Shown one piece after another: positions 1 through 8,103 of a stretch of DNA of 38,846 bases (within the stretch, counting starts at the first letter, position 1; every line of letters starts with the position of its first letter). The position numbers and the translations under genes were made by a program. Under the pieces are notes generated by a model. That model was given only the letters and a program-made list of their open reading frames with translations. It was not told where the DNA came from and made no database searches. Source of the stretch: Gammaproteobacteria bacterium (GTDB lineage: Bacteria > Pseudomonadota > Gammaproteobacteria > Eutrophobiales > Eutrophobiaceae); contig JACORW010000002.1 of assembly GCA_016179185.1 (NCBI GenBank), forward strand, positions 1 to 38,846. The letters are read 5' to 3'.

Positions 1-23
1 CCATCCTGGGGTTGTCAGAGGAC

Positions 24-136
24 GGCAAGCGAAAAGCGTGGTTTTCGCTTGCCTCACATTTTCAATGACTTGCAGTCATTGAAAATGGCAGTGCATCCCT
101 GCACTGCGGGAAGCTCTGATGTTAATCAGAGCTTCC
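24..136. repeat. Array of four perfect hairpins of different sequence
   Basis: Four perfect inverted repeats stand almost head to tail. They are 24-35/42-53 (12-bp arms), 57-70/74-87 (14-bp arms, 3-nt loop), 88-95/100-107 (8-bp arms) and 109-120/125-136 (12-bp arms, ggaagctctgat). Each has its own sequence, so this is a mosaic and not a tandem repeat. The last three lie inside or across the 3' end of the methyltransferase reading frame, and the stop codon (76-78) falls in the second hairpin. No T-run follows, so a simple terminator is not indicated, although the RNA would fold strongly. Confidence 0.85.
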
Positions 137-876
137 TTAGTTTTCCGGCACATGACCAGCATCTCGTTGCCGATGGCTTCGAATACGCGGATTTCGAGCG
201 GGAAGTCCAGTTCCTGCCGGCAGCGCTGCAACAATTCCAGGAAGGCCGGCGGGTCCCAAACGTGGTAGTGAATGCTGCGGCGCCGTTCCAGCGCCGACGG
301 CAGGCGGCGGCGGATCTGTTCCTCATTCAATCCGCCGACCTGCCGCATCCATTCCCGGTAATGTTCCTCCCGTGATCCGTCCGGCCCGTTGCGCAGGTCG
401 TCCAGCACGTGCGAGAACGCCGTCACGGGTCGGTTGCGGTCAAACGTGCGATCGCGATCGGGGATCGCCAGGTAGAGCATGCCGCCGGGCCGCAGCACGC
501 GCAGCCAGTTCCGCAGGGCGAGCAGGGGACTTTCCATGTGCTCGATGATGTGGCTGGCGATCAGGAAGTCCTGACTGCCGTCCGCGACGCTCGGCAGCAC
601 GTGGGCGTCCTCAACCATATCAATGGAGGTCTTGGGCACATCCGCGTGCTCGTTGTACTCCGTCCGCAGATCCGTCTCCGGCAGGCGATCCACGTACCGG
701 ACGCGCACCCCCGGCAGCACCGGCATCGGATTGTGCAGCGCGCCGATCTCCAGACCCGTGCCGCGCAGGTGGATATAGGCCAGGGCGCGGCGCCGCAACC
801 CGGGCAGCCGGTGCAGCCACATCAGCGGATACAGCGTGAACGGGTTCAGCGCCAGCCCGCGCAGCAGGCGATTCAT
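76..876 (-). CDS. Class I SAM-dependent methyltransferase
   Basis: About 266 residues from the ATG at 876; the frame stays open further upstream to 972 but that stretch is repeat DNA. The Rossmann-type SAM motif I reads as LEIGALHNPM. A later segment with HIIEHME, followed by LRPGGMLYLAIPD, is the usual post-motif region of Methyltransf_11/25 proteins. It probably methylates a small molecule or glycan precursor in the cytoplasm, but the substrate cannot be read from sequence. The last 18 or so residues (after CRKTKEA) are encoded by the hairpin array at 57-136 and look like an acquired tail. No clear Shine-Dalgarno sequence precedes 876. Gene context (helicase upstream on the same strand) gives no functional clue. 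Confidence 0.75.
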   Translation of the reverse strand: MNRLLRGLALNPFTLYPLMWLHRLPGLRRRALAYIHLRGTGLEIGALHNPMPVLPGVRVRYVDRLPETDLRTEYNEHADVPKTSIDMVEDAHVLPSVADGSQDFLIASHIIEHMESPLLALRNWLRVLRPGGMLYLAIPDRDRTFDRNRPVTAFSHVLDDLRNGPDGSREEHYREWMRQVGGLNEEQIRRRLPSALERRRSIHYHVWDPPAFLELLQRCRQELDFPLEIRVFEAIGNEMLVMCRKTKEALINIRASRSAGMHCHFQ

Positions 877-886
877 GAGGTGAATG

Positions 887-981
887 GTTGAAAGTGGAAA
901 GTAAAAAGTGGACCAACTCCTATCGGCATTTGACGATAGTTGAATTTTCCGTTCTCTCTTTCCACTTTCCACTTTGAACTT
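887..981. repeat. Inverted pair of CTTTCCACTTT repeats
   Basis: The gap between the methyltransferase and the helicase holds an AT-rich motif in both orientations. gaaagtggaaag at 890-901 is the exact complement of ctttccactttc at 958-969, with further degenerate copies on each side (to 911 and 981). The motif recurs near 10963-10995 and 14549-14577. The pair could fold into a long stem with a loop of about 56 nt. Function unknown. Confidence 0.7.
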
Positions 982-998
982 TCCGCTTCCTTTGTCGT

Positions 999-3900
999 TT
1001 ACACGGGCTGGCGCGGTGCCGGCAGCCAGCCGGACGGATTGCGCCGGCGCGCGAACAGCCCGCGCACCTGCCAGGCCAGCGCATTGTCCACTTCGGCAAG
1101 AAACCCGATATCGCCGCGCGACTGCATCGCGATGGGCACGCCGTCACGGAATACAATGCGTCCGGTGGACGAGGCCGGGATGCGCGCGCCCGGCAGCAGG
1201 ATGCCGCTCAGGTTCAGCGGGTCGGCCGCGGAGACGGCATGCAGGTCGCCGGATCCTGCGTCGCGCTGCCGGCGCAGCAGGCCAACGGCCTCCGGCAGCG
1301 CGAACTGCTCGCCGCTGAAACCGGCGACGAATCGGCCGCCGCGCACCTCGCCGCGTGCTTCCCGGCGCCGCAGCACGTATAACAATTCCCGCCACGGCGG
1401 AACGGATTCGCGCTCGAGCAGCCGCCGGAACAGCACGCCGTATCGTTGCAGCAGCACATCCACCACATGATCGAGTACTTCCAGCGGGGTCGCGAGCCAG
1501 CCGCTGCGTGCTTCCGCTTCGCGCGCCGGGGTTTCCACGCTGGGTACCAGGGACCAGCGCCCGGCGTCGTCCACGCTGTCTGATCCCGCACCCCGTCGCC
1601 GGCGGTAACCCGGGCGCCGGGTCGCCGGCAGGATCAATGCGCGCAATCCGGCGAAACTGTCCGAGGTGACGAGTCCATTTGCCGCCAGTTCCGCCAGCGC
1701 CTCCTCCACCTGCGTGCGCAGCAGTCCGCTCTGCTGCACGAGATCCAGGAAGAACAGTGCGCCACGGGCGCGCAACAATGCCAGGATTTTCTGCGCGGCA
1801 GCGCTGCCGCGGGTGTGCGCCGAGTGCGGAGGCGGGTTCAACCCGAGCCAGACCGGCGCGGCGGCGCGATTGATCAGCACCACGGGCGTGTTGCGCAACA
1901 CCGACGTGCGGGGCAGCGCGCCGTCCGCATCGGCGCCGGGGTTCGCCGCGAGCCGCGCCCAGAGGATCCGGCCGCTGGCGCACAATCTGTCCAGCATGTT
2001 GCTGGTGTAACCCTGCAGCCGCGCCGGCAACACATCGGCCTCCCACGCGGCAGCCGGCATTGCGAAGCCCTCGAGTCGGCCCAGGACGGCCGCGAGCGCC
2101 GCGTCGCCTTCGGCGCGATCGGAACCCAGGCCGTGCCACGCAAACAGGAAGCGCATGAATTGCTGCGCGGTCACCGGCTCGATCTCGCGCCGCAGCGTGG
2201 CCAGCGTGGCGCGGTGGATGCGCGCCAGCAGTGCCCGCTCGCACCACTCGGTGTCCGCGCCGCCGGTAAAGCGGCCGCGCATCGCGAATCCTTCCTGTTC
2301 CAGCACGGCGAGCGCCGACTGGATGGCCCCCGCGGGCAGACCGAAGAACGTCGCCAGTTCCGATTCGCTGATCGGCCCCACGCACTCGAGGCGCGCGCGC
2401 AGCAACTCCACCAGCGCCGCCTCCGGTGTCCAGGAGATCGTGGTCATCGGCCCGGCCGCGGCTATTTCCGGTTCCAGCGCGCCCGACGCGAACACGGCGT
2501 GCACCTGGGCCAGCCGCTCCGCGCAACCCCAATAACGCCGCCTGCCCACGGTGATGATCGTCGCCCGGCGTTGTGCGATCAGCGGTTGCAGATATTCGCG
2601 CCAGGCGGGCAGATTGCGCCGTGTCTCACCCAATTCGGATTCGTCTATGATTCCCGAGAGCAGCAATGCATCGTGCAGTTCCTCCGGGTCTGCGGCATCG
2701 GGCCAGGCATTGCGGCGGACCTCGTCGATGGCCTGCGGATCCAGCCGCGCCAGCTCGCCGGCCAGCAATGGATCGGCGAAGTTGCGCGCCGCTACGGCGC
2801 GCGTGCGGCGTTCCTCGGCCGGGGCGTCATCGAGGAAGGCATACGGCCGCGCGGTCAGTATCTCCTGCGCCAGCGGCGAGGGACCGGACAGGTCGCGGAC
2901 ATGCACGCGCGCGTGGCCGCGCTCGATGTCGGCGAGCAGTTTTACGAGCCCGGTGATATCCATGACCTCGTGCAGGCAGTCGTAGATGGTCTGATCAACC
3001 AATGGATGTTTGGGTATTTCGCGCTCGCCGGTCAGGTTGTCCTGGCAGGCGAGCTGATCGGGGAACACGACGGCGATGAGGTCCTCGGCGTCGGTGCGCT
3101 GAAACTGCGGCGGCACGCGTTTCCCGCCGCTCATCCGGCGGATCGCCAGCGCGATGCTCGCGTTCCAGCGCCAGTGGGTCGGAAACATCGGCACCGCGAG
3201 CAGGGCCTGCGTCACCACGTCACGTGCGCTGTTCGAGTGCAGGTAGCGCGACACATCCTCCAGCGGAAAACTGTGGGTCGCGCCCAGGGAGATGACGATG
3301 GTGTCCTCCAGCGCCGCCGCCTGAAGTTCGAAGTTGAACTTGCGGCAGAAGCGCTTGCGCAGGCCGAGCCCCCAGGCGCGGTTCAGCCGCGAGCCGAAGC
3401 AGGAATGAACCACCAGGTGCTGGTCGCCGGCCTCGTCGAAGAAGCGCTCGAAGACGATGTCCCGTTGTGTCGGGATGAGGCCCAGCGCGGCGCGGGTAGC
3501 CGAAAGATATAGCGTGAGTTGCGTCGCCGCGGCGGGTTGCAATCCCACCTCGCTGATCAGCCAGTCCTGGGCAGCGGCCTCGCCATCCGGCAGCAACTCA
3601 TTCATCGTGGCGCGCAGGCGCGACACGGCGAGACTGAGTTCGTCGCTGCGACCCGGCGCCTCGCCGAGCCAGAACGGCATGTTGGGCGGCTGGCCCTTCG
3701 CATCCTCGACGCGCAGCCGGCCCTGTTCCACCTTGCGCACGCGGTAGGAGGTGTTGCCCAGTTGGAAGATGTCGCCGGGCAGGCTCTCGAACGCGAAGTC
3801 CTCATTCACCGTGCCCACCAGATGTCCGTCCGGTTCCAGCAGCACGTCGTAATCGAACTGATCGGGAATGGCGCCGGCGTTGGTGACCGCGGTCAGCCGT

Positions 3901-5426
3901 GCCCCGGGCCGGCCGCGCACGATGCCGTTCACTGCATCGCGCTGCACGTAGCGGCTGCGGCGCCCGCGGCGCGTCGAGAAGCCGTCGCCGAGCATGGCCA
4001 GCACGGCGTCGAATTCGGTGCGCGGCAGCCCCCGATACGGAAATGCACCCTTGCAGAGATGAAACAGATCGTCCTCGGACCAGTCACGGCAGGCGGCCTC
4101 GGCGACGATCTGCTGCGCCAGCACGTCCAGGTGCCCCGGCGGTATGCGCAGTTCATCCAGCTCATCGCGCCGCACCGCATCCAGCAGCGCCGTGCATTCC
4201 AGCAGTTCGTCGCGGGTGAGCGGGAACAACCGGCCCTTGGGCGTGCCGCCGAGAAAATGCCCGGAGCGTCCCACGCGCTGCAGCAACACCGCGATGCCGC
4301 GTGGCGATCCCACCTGGCAGACGAGATCCACGTCGCCGATATCAATACCCAGTTCCAATGACGCGGTGGCCACCAGCGCTTGCAGTTTGCCTCCCTTCAG
4401 CCGCTGCTCAGCGTCCAGCCGATGCTCCCGCGCGAGGCTGCCGTGGTGGGACGTGACGTTCTCGTCGCCGAGGCGCTCGCCCAGATGCCGCGCGAGGCGC
4501 TCCGCCATGCGCCGCGTGTTCGTGAAGATGAGCGTCGTGCGATGCTCACGCACCAGTTGAGCAAGCCGATCGTGCACCTCGGTCCACACCTCGGTCGCCA
4601 TGACCGCCTCCAGCGGCGAGTCCGGCAGCTCCAGCGCAAGATCCCTCCGGCGCACATGCCCGCAGTCAACGATGGTGCAGTTGATTTCGGAAGGGGTCGG
4701 AGCCCTGGCTCCGACCCCATTTTGCGTTGCGCCGCCGATCAGAAACTGCGCCACCGTCTCAAGCGGCCGTTGCGTCGCGGACAGGCCGATGCGTGTCGGT
4801 GAGCGGCCGGGAGTCGGAGCCTCAAGCCCGACCCCTTCGACAATCAATGCCTCCAGCCGCTCCAGCGACAGCGCCAGATGCGAGCCGCGCTTGTTGCCGG
4901 CCAGCGCGTGAATCTCATCCACGATCACGGTGCGCACGGTGCGCAGCATGTCGCGCCCGGATTGCGAGGTTAGCAGGATGAACAGCGACTCCGGCGTCGT
5001 CACCAGCACGTGCGGCGGTTCGCGGCGCATGCGGTTGCGCTCGGTGGTGGTCGTGTCGCCGGTGCGCACCATGACCCGGATCGGCACCGGCGGCAGGCCG
5101 AGCGCGTTCAGTTCATCGGCGATGCCGCACAGCGGCGCGCGCAGGTTTTTTTCGATGTCGTTGGAAAGCGCGCGCAGCGGCGAGACATACAGCACTTGCG
5201 TCTGATCCGGCAGTCCGCGCTCCAGCCCTTCGCGCACCAGTCCATCCAGCGCCGCGAGGAACGCCGCCAGGGTCTTGCCGCTGCCCGTTGGCGCGGCAAT
5301 CAACGTGTGCCGCCCAGACTGGATGGCCGGCCATGCCTCCGCCTGGGCCGGCGTGGGTCCTGAAAACGTCGCGGCGAACCAGTTCCGGATCGCGGGATGA
5401 AAATCGGGTTGAGACTCAAATTTCAT
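999..5426 (-). CDS. lhr: Lhr-type ATP-dependent superfamily 2 helicase
   Basis: 1475 residues, close to the length of long bacterial Lhr (about 1500). Lhr proteins are 3'-5' DNA/RNA-DNA translocases linked to DNA repair. Helicase motifs appear in order. They are a Q-like region, Walker A APTGSGKT (45-52), DEIH in VVDEIHALAGNKRG, motif III GLSAT, motif IV LIFTNTRRMAERLA, TASLELGIDIGDVD, and motif VI LLQRVGRSGH. The Lhr winged-helix/core region (PFPTHWRWNASIAL) and a long C-terminal domain follow. Two short peptides, EGVGLEAPTP and NGVGARAPTP, flank motif III where other Lhr proteins, as I recall them, have none; they are encoded by palindromic elements at 4810-4834 and 4693-4718. No frame break is visible. 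It appears to be monocistronic; the start ATG is at 5426. Confidence 0.95.
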   Translation of the reverse strand: MKFESQPDFHPAIRNWFAATFSGPTPAQAEAWPAIQSGRHTLIAAPTGSGKTLAAFLAALDGLVREGLERGLPDQTQVLYVSPLRALSNDIEKNLRAPLCGIADELNALGLPPVPIRVMVRTGDTTTTERNRMRREPPHVLVTTPESLFILLTSQSGRDMLRTVRTVIVDEIHALAGNKRGSHLALSLERLEALIVEGVGLEAPTPGRSPTRIGLSATQRPLETVAQFLIGGATQNGVGARAPTPSEINCTIVDCGHVRRRDLALELPDSPLEAVMATEVWTEVHDRLAQLVREHRTTLIFTNTRRMAERLARHLGERLGDENVTSHHGSLAREHRLDAEQRLKGGKLQALVATASLELGIDIGDVDLVCQVGSPRGIAVLLQRVGRSGHFLGGTPKGRLFPLTRDELLECTALLDAVRRDELDELRIPPGHLDVLAQQIVAEAACRDWSEDDLFHLCKGAFPYRGLPRTEFDAVLAMLGDGFSTRRGRRSRYVQRDAVNGIVRGRPGARLTAVTNAGAIPDQFDYDVLLEPDGHLVGTVNEDFAFESLPGDIFQLGNTSYRVRKVEQGRLRVEDAKGQPPNMPFWLGEAPGRSDELSLAVSRLRATMNELLPDGEAAAQDWLISEVGLQPAAATQLTLYLSATRAALGLIPTQRDIVFERFFDEAGDQHLVVHSCFGSRLNRAWGLGLRKRFCRKFNFELQAAALEDTIVISLGATHSFPLEDVSRYLHSNSARDVVTQALLAVPMFPTHWRWNASIALAIRRMSGGKRVPPQFQRTDAEDLIAVVFPDQLACQDNLTGEREIPKHPLVDQTIYDCLHEVMDITGLVKLLADIERGHARVHVRDLSGPSPLAQEILTARPYAFLDDAPAEERRTRAVAARNFADPLLAGELARLDPQAIDEVRRNAWPDAADPEELHDALLLSGIIDESELGETRRNLPAWREYLQPLIAQRRATIITVGRRRYWGCAERLAQVHAVFASGALEPEIAAAGPMTTISWTPEAALVELLRARLECVGPISESELATFFGLPAGAIQSALAVLEQEGFAMRGRFTGGADTEWCERALLARIHRATLATLRREIEPVTAQQFMRFLFAWHGLGSDRAEGDAALAAVLGRLEGFAMPAAAWEADVLPARLQGYTSNMLDRLCASGRILWARLAANPGADADGALPRTSVLRNTPVVLINRAAAPVWLGLNPPPHSAHTRGSAAAQKILALLRARGALFFLDLVQQSGLLRTQVEEALAELAANGLVTSDSFAGLRALILPATRRPGYRRRRGAGSDSVDDAGRWSLVPSVETPAREAEARSGWLATPLEVLDHVVDVLLQRYGVLFRRLLERESVPPWRELLYVLRRREARGEVRGGRFVAGFSGEQFALPEAVGLLRRQRDAGSGDLHAVSAADPLNLSGILLPGARIPASSTGRIVFRDGVPIAMQSRGDIGFLAEVDNALAWQVRGLFARRRNPSGWLPAPRQPV
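4693..4718. repeat. 26-bp perfect palindrome inside lhr
   Basis: ggggtcggagcc (4693-4704) and its exact complement (4707-4718) are separated by two bases. Read in the lhr frame, the element gives GVGARAPTP and lies between the SAT motif and the CTIVDCGHVR segment. Confidence 0.85.
4810..4834. repeat. Second, diverged copy of the coding palindrome in lhr
   Basis: ggagtcggagcctcaagc followed by ccgacccc is an imperfect copy of the element at 4693-4718. Read in the lhr frame it gives GVGLEAPTP, just before the SAT motif. Frame and orientation match the other two coding copies. Confidence 0.75.
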
Positions 5427-5441
5427 GAAATCTTATTGTGG

Positions 5442-5459
5442 GGCCGGCTTTAGCCGGCC
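5442..5459. repeat. GGCCGGCT hairpin at the lhr/kinase boundary
   Basis: Perfect 8-bp arms ggccggct (5442-5449) and agccggcc (5452-5459), preceded by tgtggg. It belongs to a family of short GC-rich palindromes found in gene gaps here (8073-8090, 10440-10458, 11007-11025, 19362-19380). It sits between the divergent starts of lhr and the kinase. Confidence 0.7.
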
Positions 5460-5527
5460 AACGGAAATCACGTCATCTCTGTACCAGGGATCGAAGCGCG
5501 TATTCGATGCCGTTGGTGGCGGCCCCT

Positions 5528-7490
5528 ATGTTATCTTTTACGCAAGAACACCGCCCGGCTCTCCGCATTGGGGCCGGAAAGCGAGCATGGCAGATCCACC
5601 GCAACTCCCTGAAACCGGGCTACAAACTGCACTGGTACCGCATTGAGGACATCCTTGGCCAGGGCGGATTCGGCCTTACCTACCTCGTCTACGACTTCAA
5701 TCTCGACCAGAAGGCGGCGATCAAGGAATACCTGCCCATCGAACTCGCCGTGCGTGAGCGCGATTTCTCGGTCCACCCGGTGTCCGAGGATTCCGGCGAG
5801 AAGTTCAAATGGGGGCTGGATCGATTTATCACCGAGGCGCGCACCCTGGCGCGCTTCAAGCATCCGAACATTGTCCGCGTGCTCAATGTGATCGAGGCCA
5901 ACAACACGGCCTACATGGTGATGGAATACGAGCAGGGCGAGAGCCTGCAGGAGATCCTTTCCGCCCGTAAGACCTATGGAGGAAGGCGAATTGATGAACC
6001 TGCTGCTGCCGGTGCTGGGGGGGTTGCAGAAGGTCCACGAGGCCGGTTTCATTCACCGCGACATCAAGCCCGGCAACATCTTCCTGCGTCGTGACGGCAG
6101 CCCGGTGCTGCTGGATTTCGGCTCGGCGCGCCAGGCCCTCGGCGTCGCCACGCAGACGCTGACCAGTCTGGTTTCCCCCGGCTACGCGCCATTCGAGCAA
6201 TACCATTCGAAGAGCGATCAGCAGGGACCGTGGACCGACATCTATGGTCTCGGCGCAACATTCTATCGCGCCATTGCCGGCGTCGCGCCCATGGATTCGG
6301 TGGATCGCAGCCGGGCAATTCTGAAAACTGGCAAAGACGTTCTCGTGTCGGCGATGCAAATCGGTCGGGGGCGCTACTCCGAGCGCTTCCTGCGCGCGGT
6401 GGACCATGCGTTGCAATTCAAGGAAGAGGATCGTCCGCAGTCCATCGAAGAATGGCGCAGGGAGTTCTCCGTCGCCGGATCGCCGGTGACGTTTCCGCGC
6501 GCCGCCGCCAGCGAGGCCGTGACGGCGACTCCCACGCGCAAACCCATTTCCGGGCAGACCGGAGTCGGATTGGAAGCGCCGACCCCGGTTGGCGAAAAAG
6601 GGGTCACAGCGTCAGCTCTGACCGCGATCGCAAAAGCGCTTGCCGCCGTGGCTGTGGTCGCCACGATCGCCGGTAGCGGCTGGTATTACACCGCCTGGCG
6701 CATGGAACAGGCGGCGTTGCAGGCAGGGGCGCGCGCCGAACAGCAGCGGGCCACAGCCGATGAACAGGCCGGACTCGCCGAACAAGCCGCCAGCGCCGGA
6801 GACCTGTCCGCGGCGCGCAAACATGTGGTTCAGGGCGAGGCCGCCGATCCCGCGGCGCCCTCCATTGTTGCGGCAAAGGCAAAGGTGGAGGAAGCGGCGA
6901 AGGTGCGCGCGGACCGCATCCGGTCACTGCTGGCGGCGGCCGAAGCGGCCGGCGCCGACGCAGCCGCCGCTGCGGCAAGGCTCGATGAAGCCTCCGCGCT
7001 GGGCGCTGACCCCGGCGTCATTGGCGAGATGCAGGATCGCCTGCGCGCCGGTATCGAACAGCAGATAGCTGCGGCGTTCGCGGAATCCAAAGCGGCGCTG
7101 GCGGCGAAGGATACGGTCAAGGCACGGGAATCATTATCCCGCGCCGGCGAATTGAAGAAGCAGGCCGCGTTCCTGCAGCAGACGCAGAGCGGCGATTTGG
7201 CGACTGTTGCAGCACAGGCCCCGCCGCAAACCCCGCAGGAGGAGATCAACACCCTGCTTAAGGAGGCGGAAACCGCCGCAGACCAGGCGGACGGACGGGC
7301 TGCCGCGGCCAAATTGAAGGAGGCAGCAACACAGGGCGCGCCGTTTTTCCACCATCGAACGCGTGGCAACGCGCAAGCTGCAGTTGCTGGACGATGCCGT
7401 GGAATTGATGGACCTGGCGTCGCCGCCGGGGAACCGGCTGGAAGCCTTGAAGGGCGGCCGGCGCGGACAGCACAGCATTCGCATCAATGA
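5528..7490 (+). pseudogene. Membrane Ser/Thr protein kinase, frameshifted
   Basis: A eukaryotic-type kinase is read in two frames. The first holds the glycine loop GQGGFGLTY, the ATP lysine in AAIKEYL and the hinge region. The second, from about 5976, holds the catalytic loop IHRDIKPGN, metal motif LDFGSARQ, and GYAPFEQY. The frames join cleanly if the T at 5975 is dropped (ARKT-MEEGELM). Near the start, dropping one C around 5598 would turn the ATG at 5587 into MADPRNSLKPGYKLHWYRI, a start I recall for this kinase group; without that change translation may begin at 5528. After the kinase come a palindrome-coded linker (6561-6624), one membrane helix (near AVVATIAGSGWYY) and a long Ala/Glu-rich coiled coil. 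From about 7340 the frame runs out of phase through a toxin gene to a stop at 7490, so the native C-terminus is missing. Assembly error is possible for either single base. Confidence 0.75.
6561..6624. repeat. Two palindrome-family elements in the kinase linker
   Basis: 6561-6586 (ggagtcgg ... gaccccg) matches the lhr coding palindromes and gives GVGLEAPTP in the kinase frame. Directly after it, 6599-6624 (ggggtcacagcgtcagctct then gacc) is a second imperfect palindrome giving GVTASALTA. Both lie between the kinase domain and the membrane helix. Confidence 0.7.
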
Positions 7491-7560
7491 CCAGTGGCGC
7501 ATCTGCTTTGTGTGGAAAGATGGCGCGGCGGAATTCGTCGAGATTGTTGACTATCACTGA
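7342..7560 (+). pseudogene. higB: HigB/RelE-type toxin, 5' end lost
   Basis: The frame reads RRFSTIERVATRKLQLLDD and ends with GQHSIRINDQWRICFVWKDG and VEIVDYH. These are typical of the short HigB mRNA interferases (about 92 residues) that cleave ribosome-bound mRNA. The usual first 18-20 residues (MI-SF--K-TE-L type) are absent; upstream codons belong to the kinase coiled coil. The only start inside the conserved part is GTG 7363, giving 65 residues. The catalytic C-terminal part (RINDQWRICF) is kept, but the first strand/helix and the native promoter are gone, so the toxin is probably dead. higA follows after 12 bp. Confidence 0.75.
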
Positions 7561-7572
7561 GGCAGGAAAACC

Positions 7573-7869
7573 ATGAACCGAATGCGACAAATCCATCCGG
7601 GGGAGATTCTTCGGGAGGAATATTTGAAGCCGTTGGGCATGTCCGCGAATGCGCTGGCGGTGGCGCTGCGTGTACCTGCGCCCCGCGTCAATGACATCGT
7701 ACGGGAACGTCGTGCCGTGACGCCGGAGATGGCGCTGCGTCTGGCGCAGTACTTCCAGACCACGCCGCAGTTCTGGCTGAATCTGCAGACCAGTTATGAC
7801 CTGAAGGTGGCGGAGCGCGAAGCGGGCAAGAGGATTCGACGCGAGGTGTTGCCCCGGTCCGCGGCATGA
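7573..7869 (+). CDS. higA: HigA-family antitoxin (XRE domain)
   Basis: 98 residues, the usual size. It begins with IHPGEILREEYLKPLGMSANALA, the hallmark HigA N-terminus, followed by a helix-turn-helix (residues about 20-60; VPAPRVNDIVRERRAVTPEMAL) and FWLNLQTSYDL. HigA binds and neutralises HigB and represses its own operon. A Shine-Dalgarno-like aggaaaa precedes the ATG. It looks intact even though its partner higB is truncated and the normal promoter upstream of higB is missing, so expression would depend on read-through. Possible roles are neutralising a HigB encoded elsewhere, or being a relic. Confidence 0.9.
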   Translation: MNRMRQIHPGEILREEYLKPLGMSANALAVALRVPAPRVNDIVRERRAVTPEMALRLAQYFQTTPQFWLNLQTSYDLKVAEREAGKRIRREVLPRSAA

Positions 7870-7920
7870 CCGTGATCGTGCCGCGAACGTGGCTGCGACG
7901 AATCAAGGAGGCCTATGAAA

Positions 7921-8067
7921 ATGAGCAAAACAAAAAAAGCACTTAAGCGAAACATCGCGGACTTGGAGGCCGGCGCTGCCCCGGTCTGGGCGCGCAAGAC
8001 CGAATTCATCTCCGAGTACCGTTTCTGGGTCTGCCCGGATTCCCGCAAACCGCTCAACCTGATGTGA
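7921..8067 (+). CDS. Small hypothetical protein (48 aa)
   Basis: A strong Shine-Dalgarno AAGGAGG at 7905-7911 lies 9 nt before ATG 7921 (also 3 nt before ATG 7915). The product starts MSKTKKALKRNIADLEAG and ends DSRKPLNLM. It is basic at the N-terminus, with two aromatic patches (PVWARKTEF, YRFWVCPD); no family is recognised. A competing 26-codon frame (7866-7946) overlaps the higA stop by ATGA. Evidence rests on the ribosome site alone. Confidence 0.4.
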   Translation: MSKTKKALKRNIADLEAGAAPVWARKTEFISEYRFWVCPDSRKPLNLM

Positions 8068-8072
8068 TGTAG

Positions 8073-8090
8073 GGCGGACTTCAGTCCGCC
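8073..8090. repeat. GGCGGACT hairpin after the small ORF
   Basis: Perfect arms ggcggact (8073-8080) and agtccgcc (8083-8090) with a 2-nt loop, in the context gtagggcgg. It has the same style as the GGCCGG palindromes elsewhere in the window. It lies between the 48-residue ORF and the FGE-like gene; no T-run. Confidence 0.65.
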
Positions 8091-8103
8091 GGGGAGAGGC
8101 AAT

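Noticed and set aside
1815..3512. Long plus-strand reading frame (565 codons) opposite lhr
   Set aside because: It is the antisense shadow of a clearly coding helicase in GC-rich DNA; low-complexity Arg/Gln/His content and no domain.
5970..5980. Programmed ribosomal frameshift in the kinase gene
   Set aside because: The site (gacctatgg) has no slippery run, and a possible second lesion near 5598 plus the higB junction favour decay or error.
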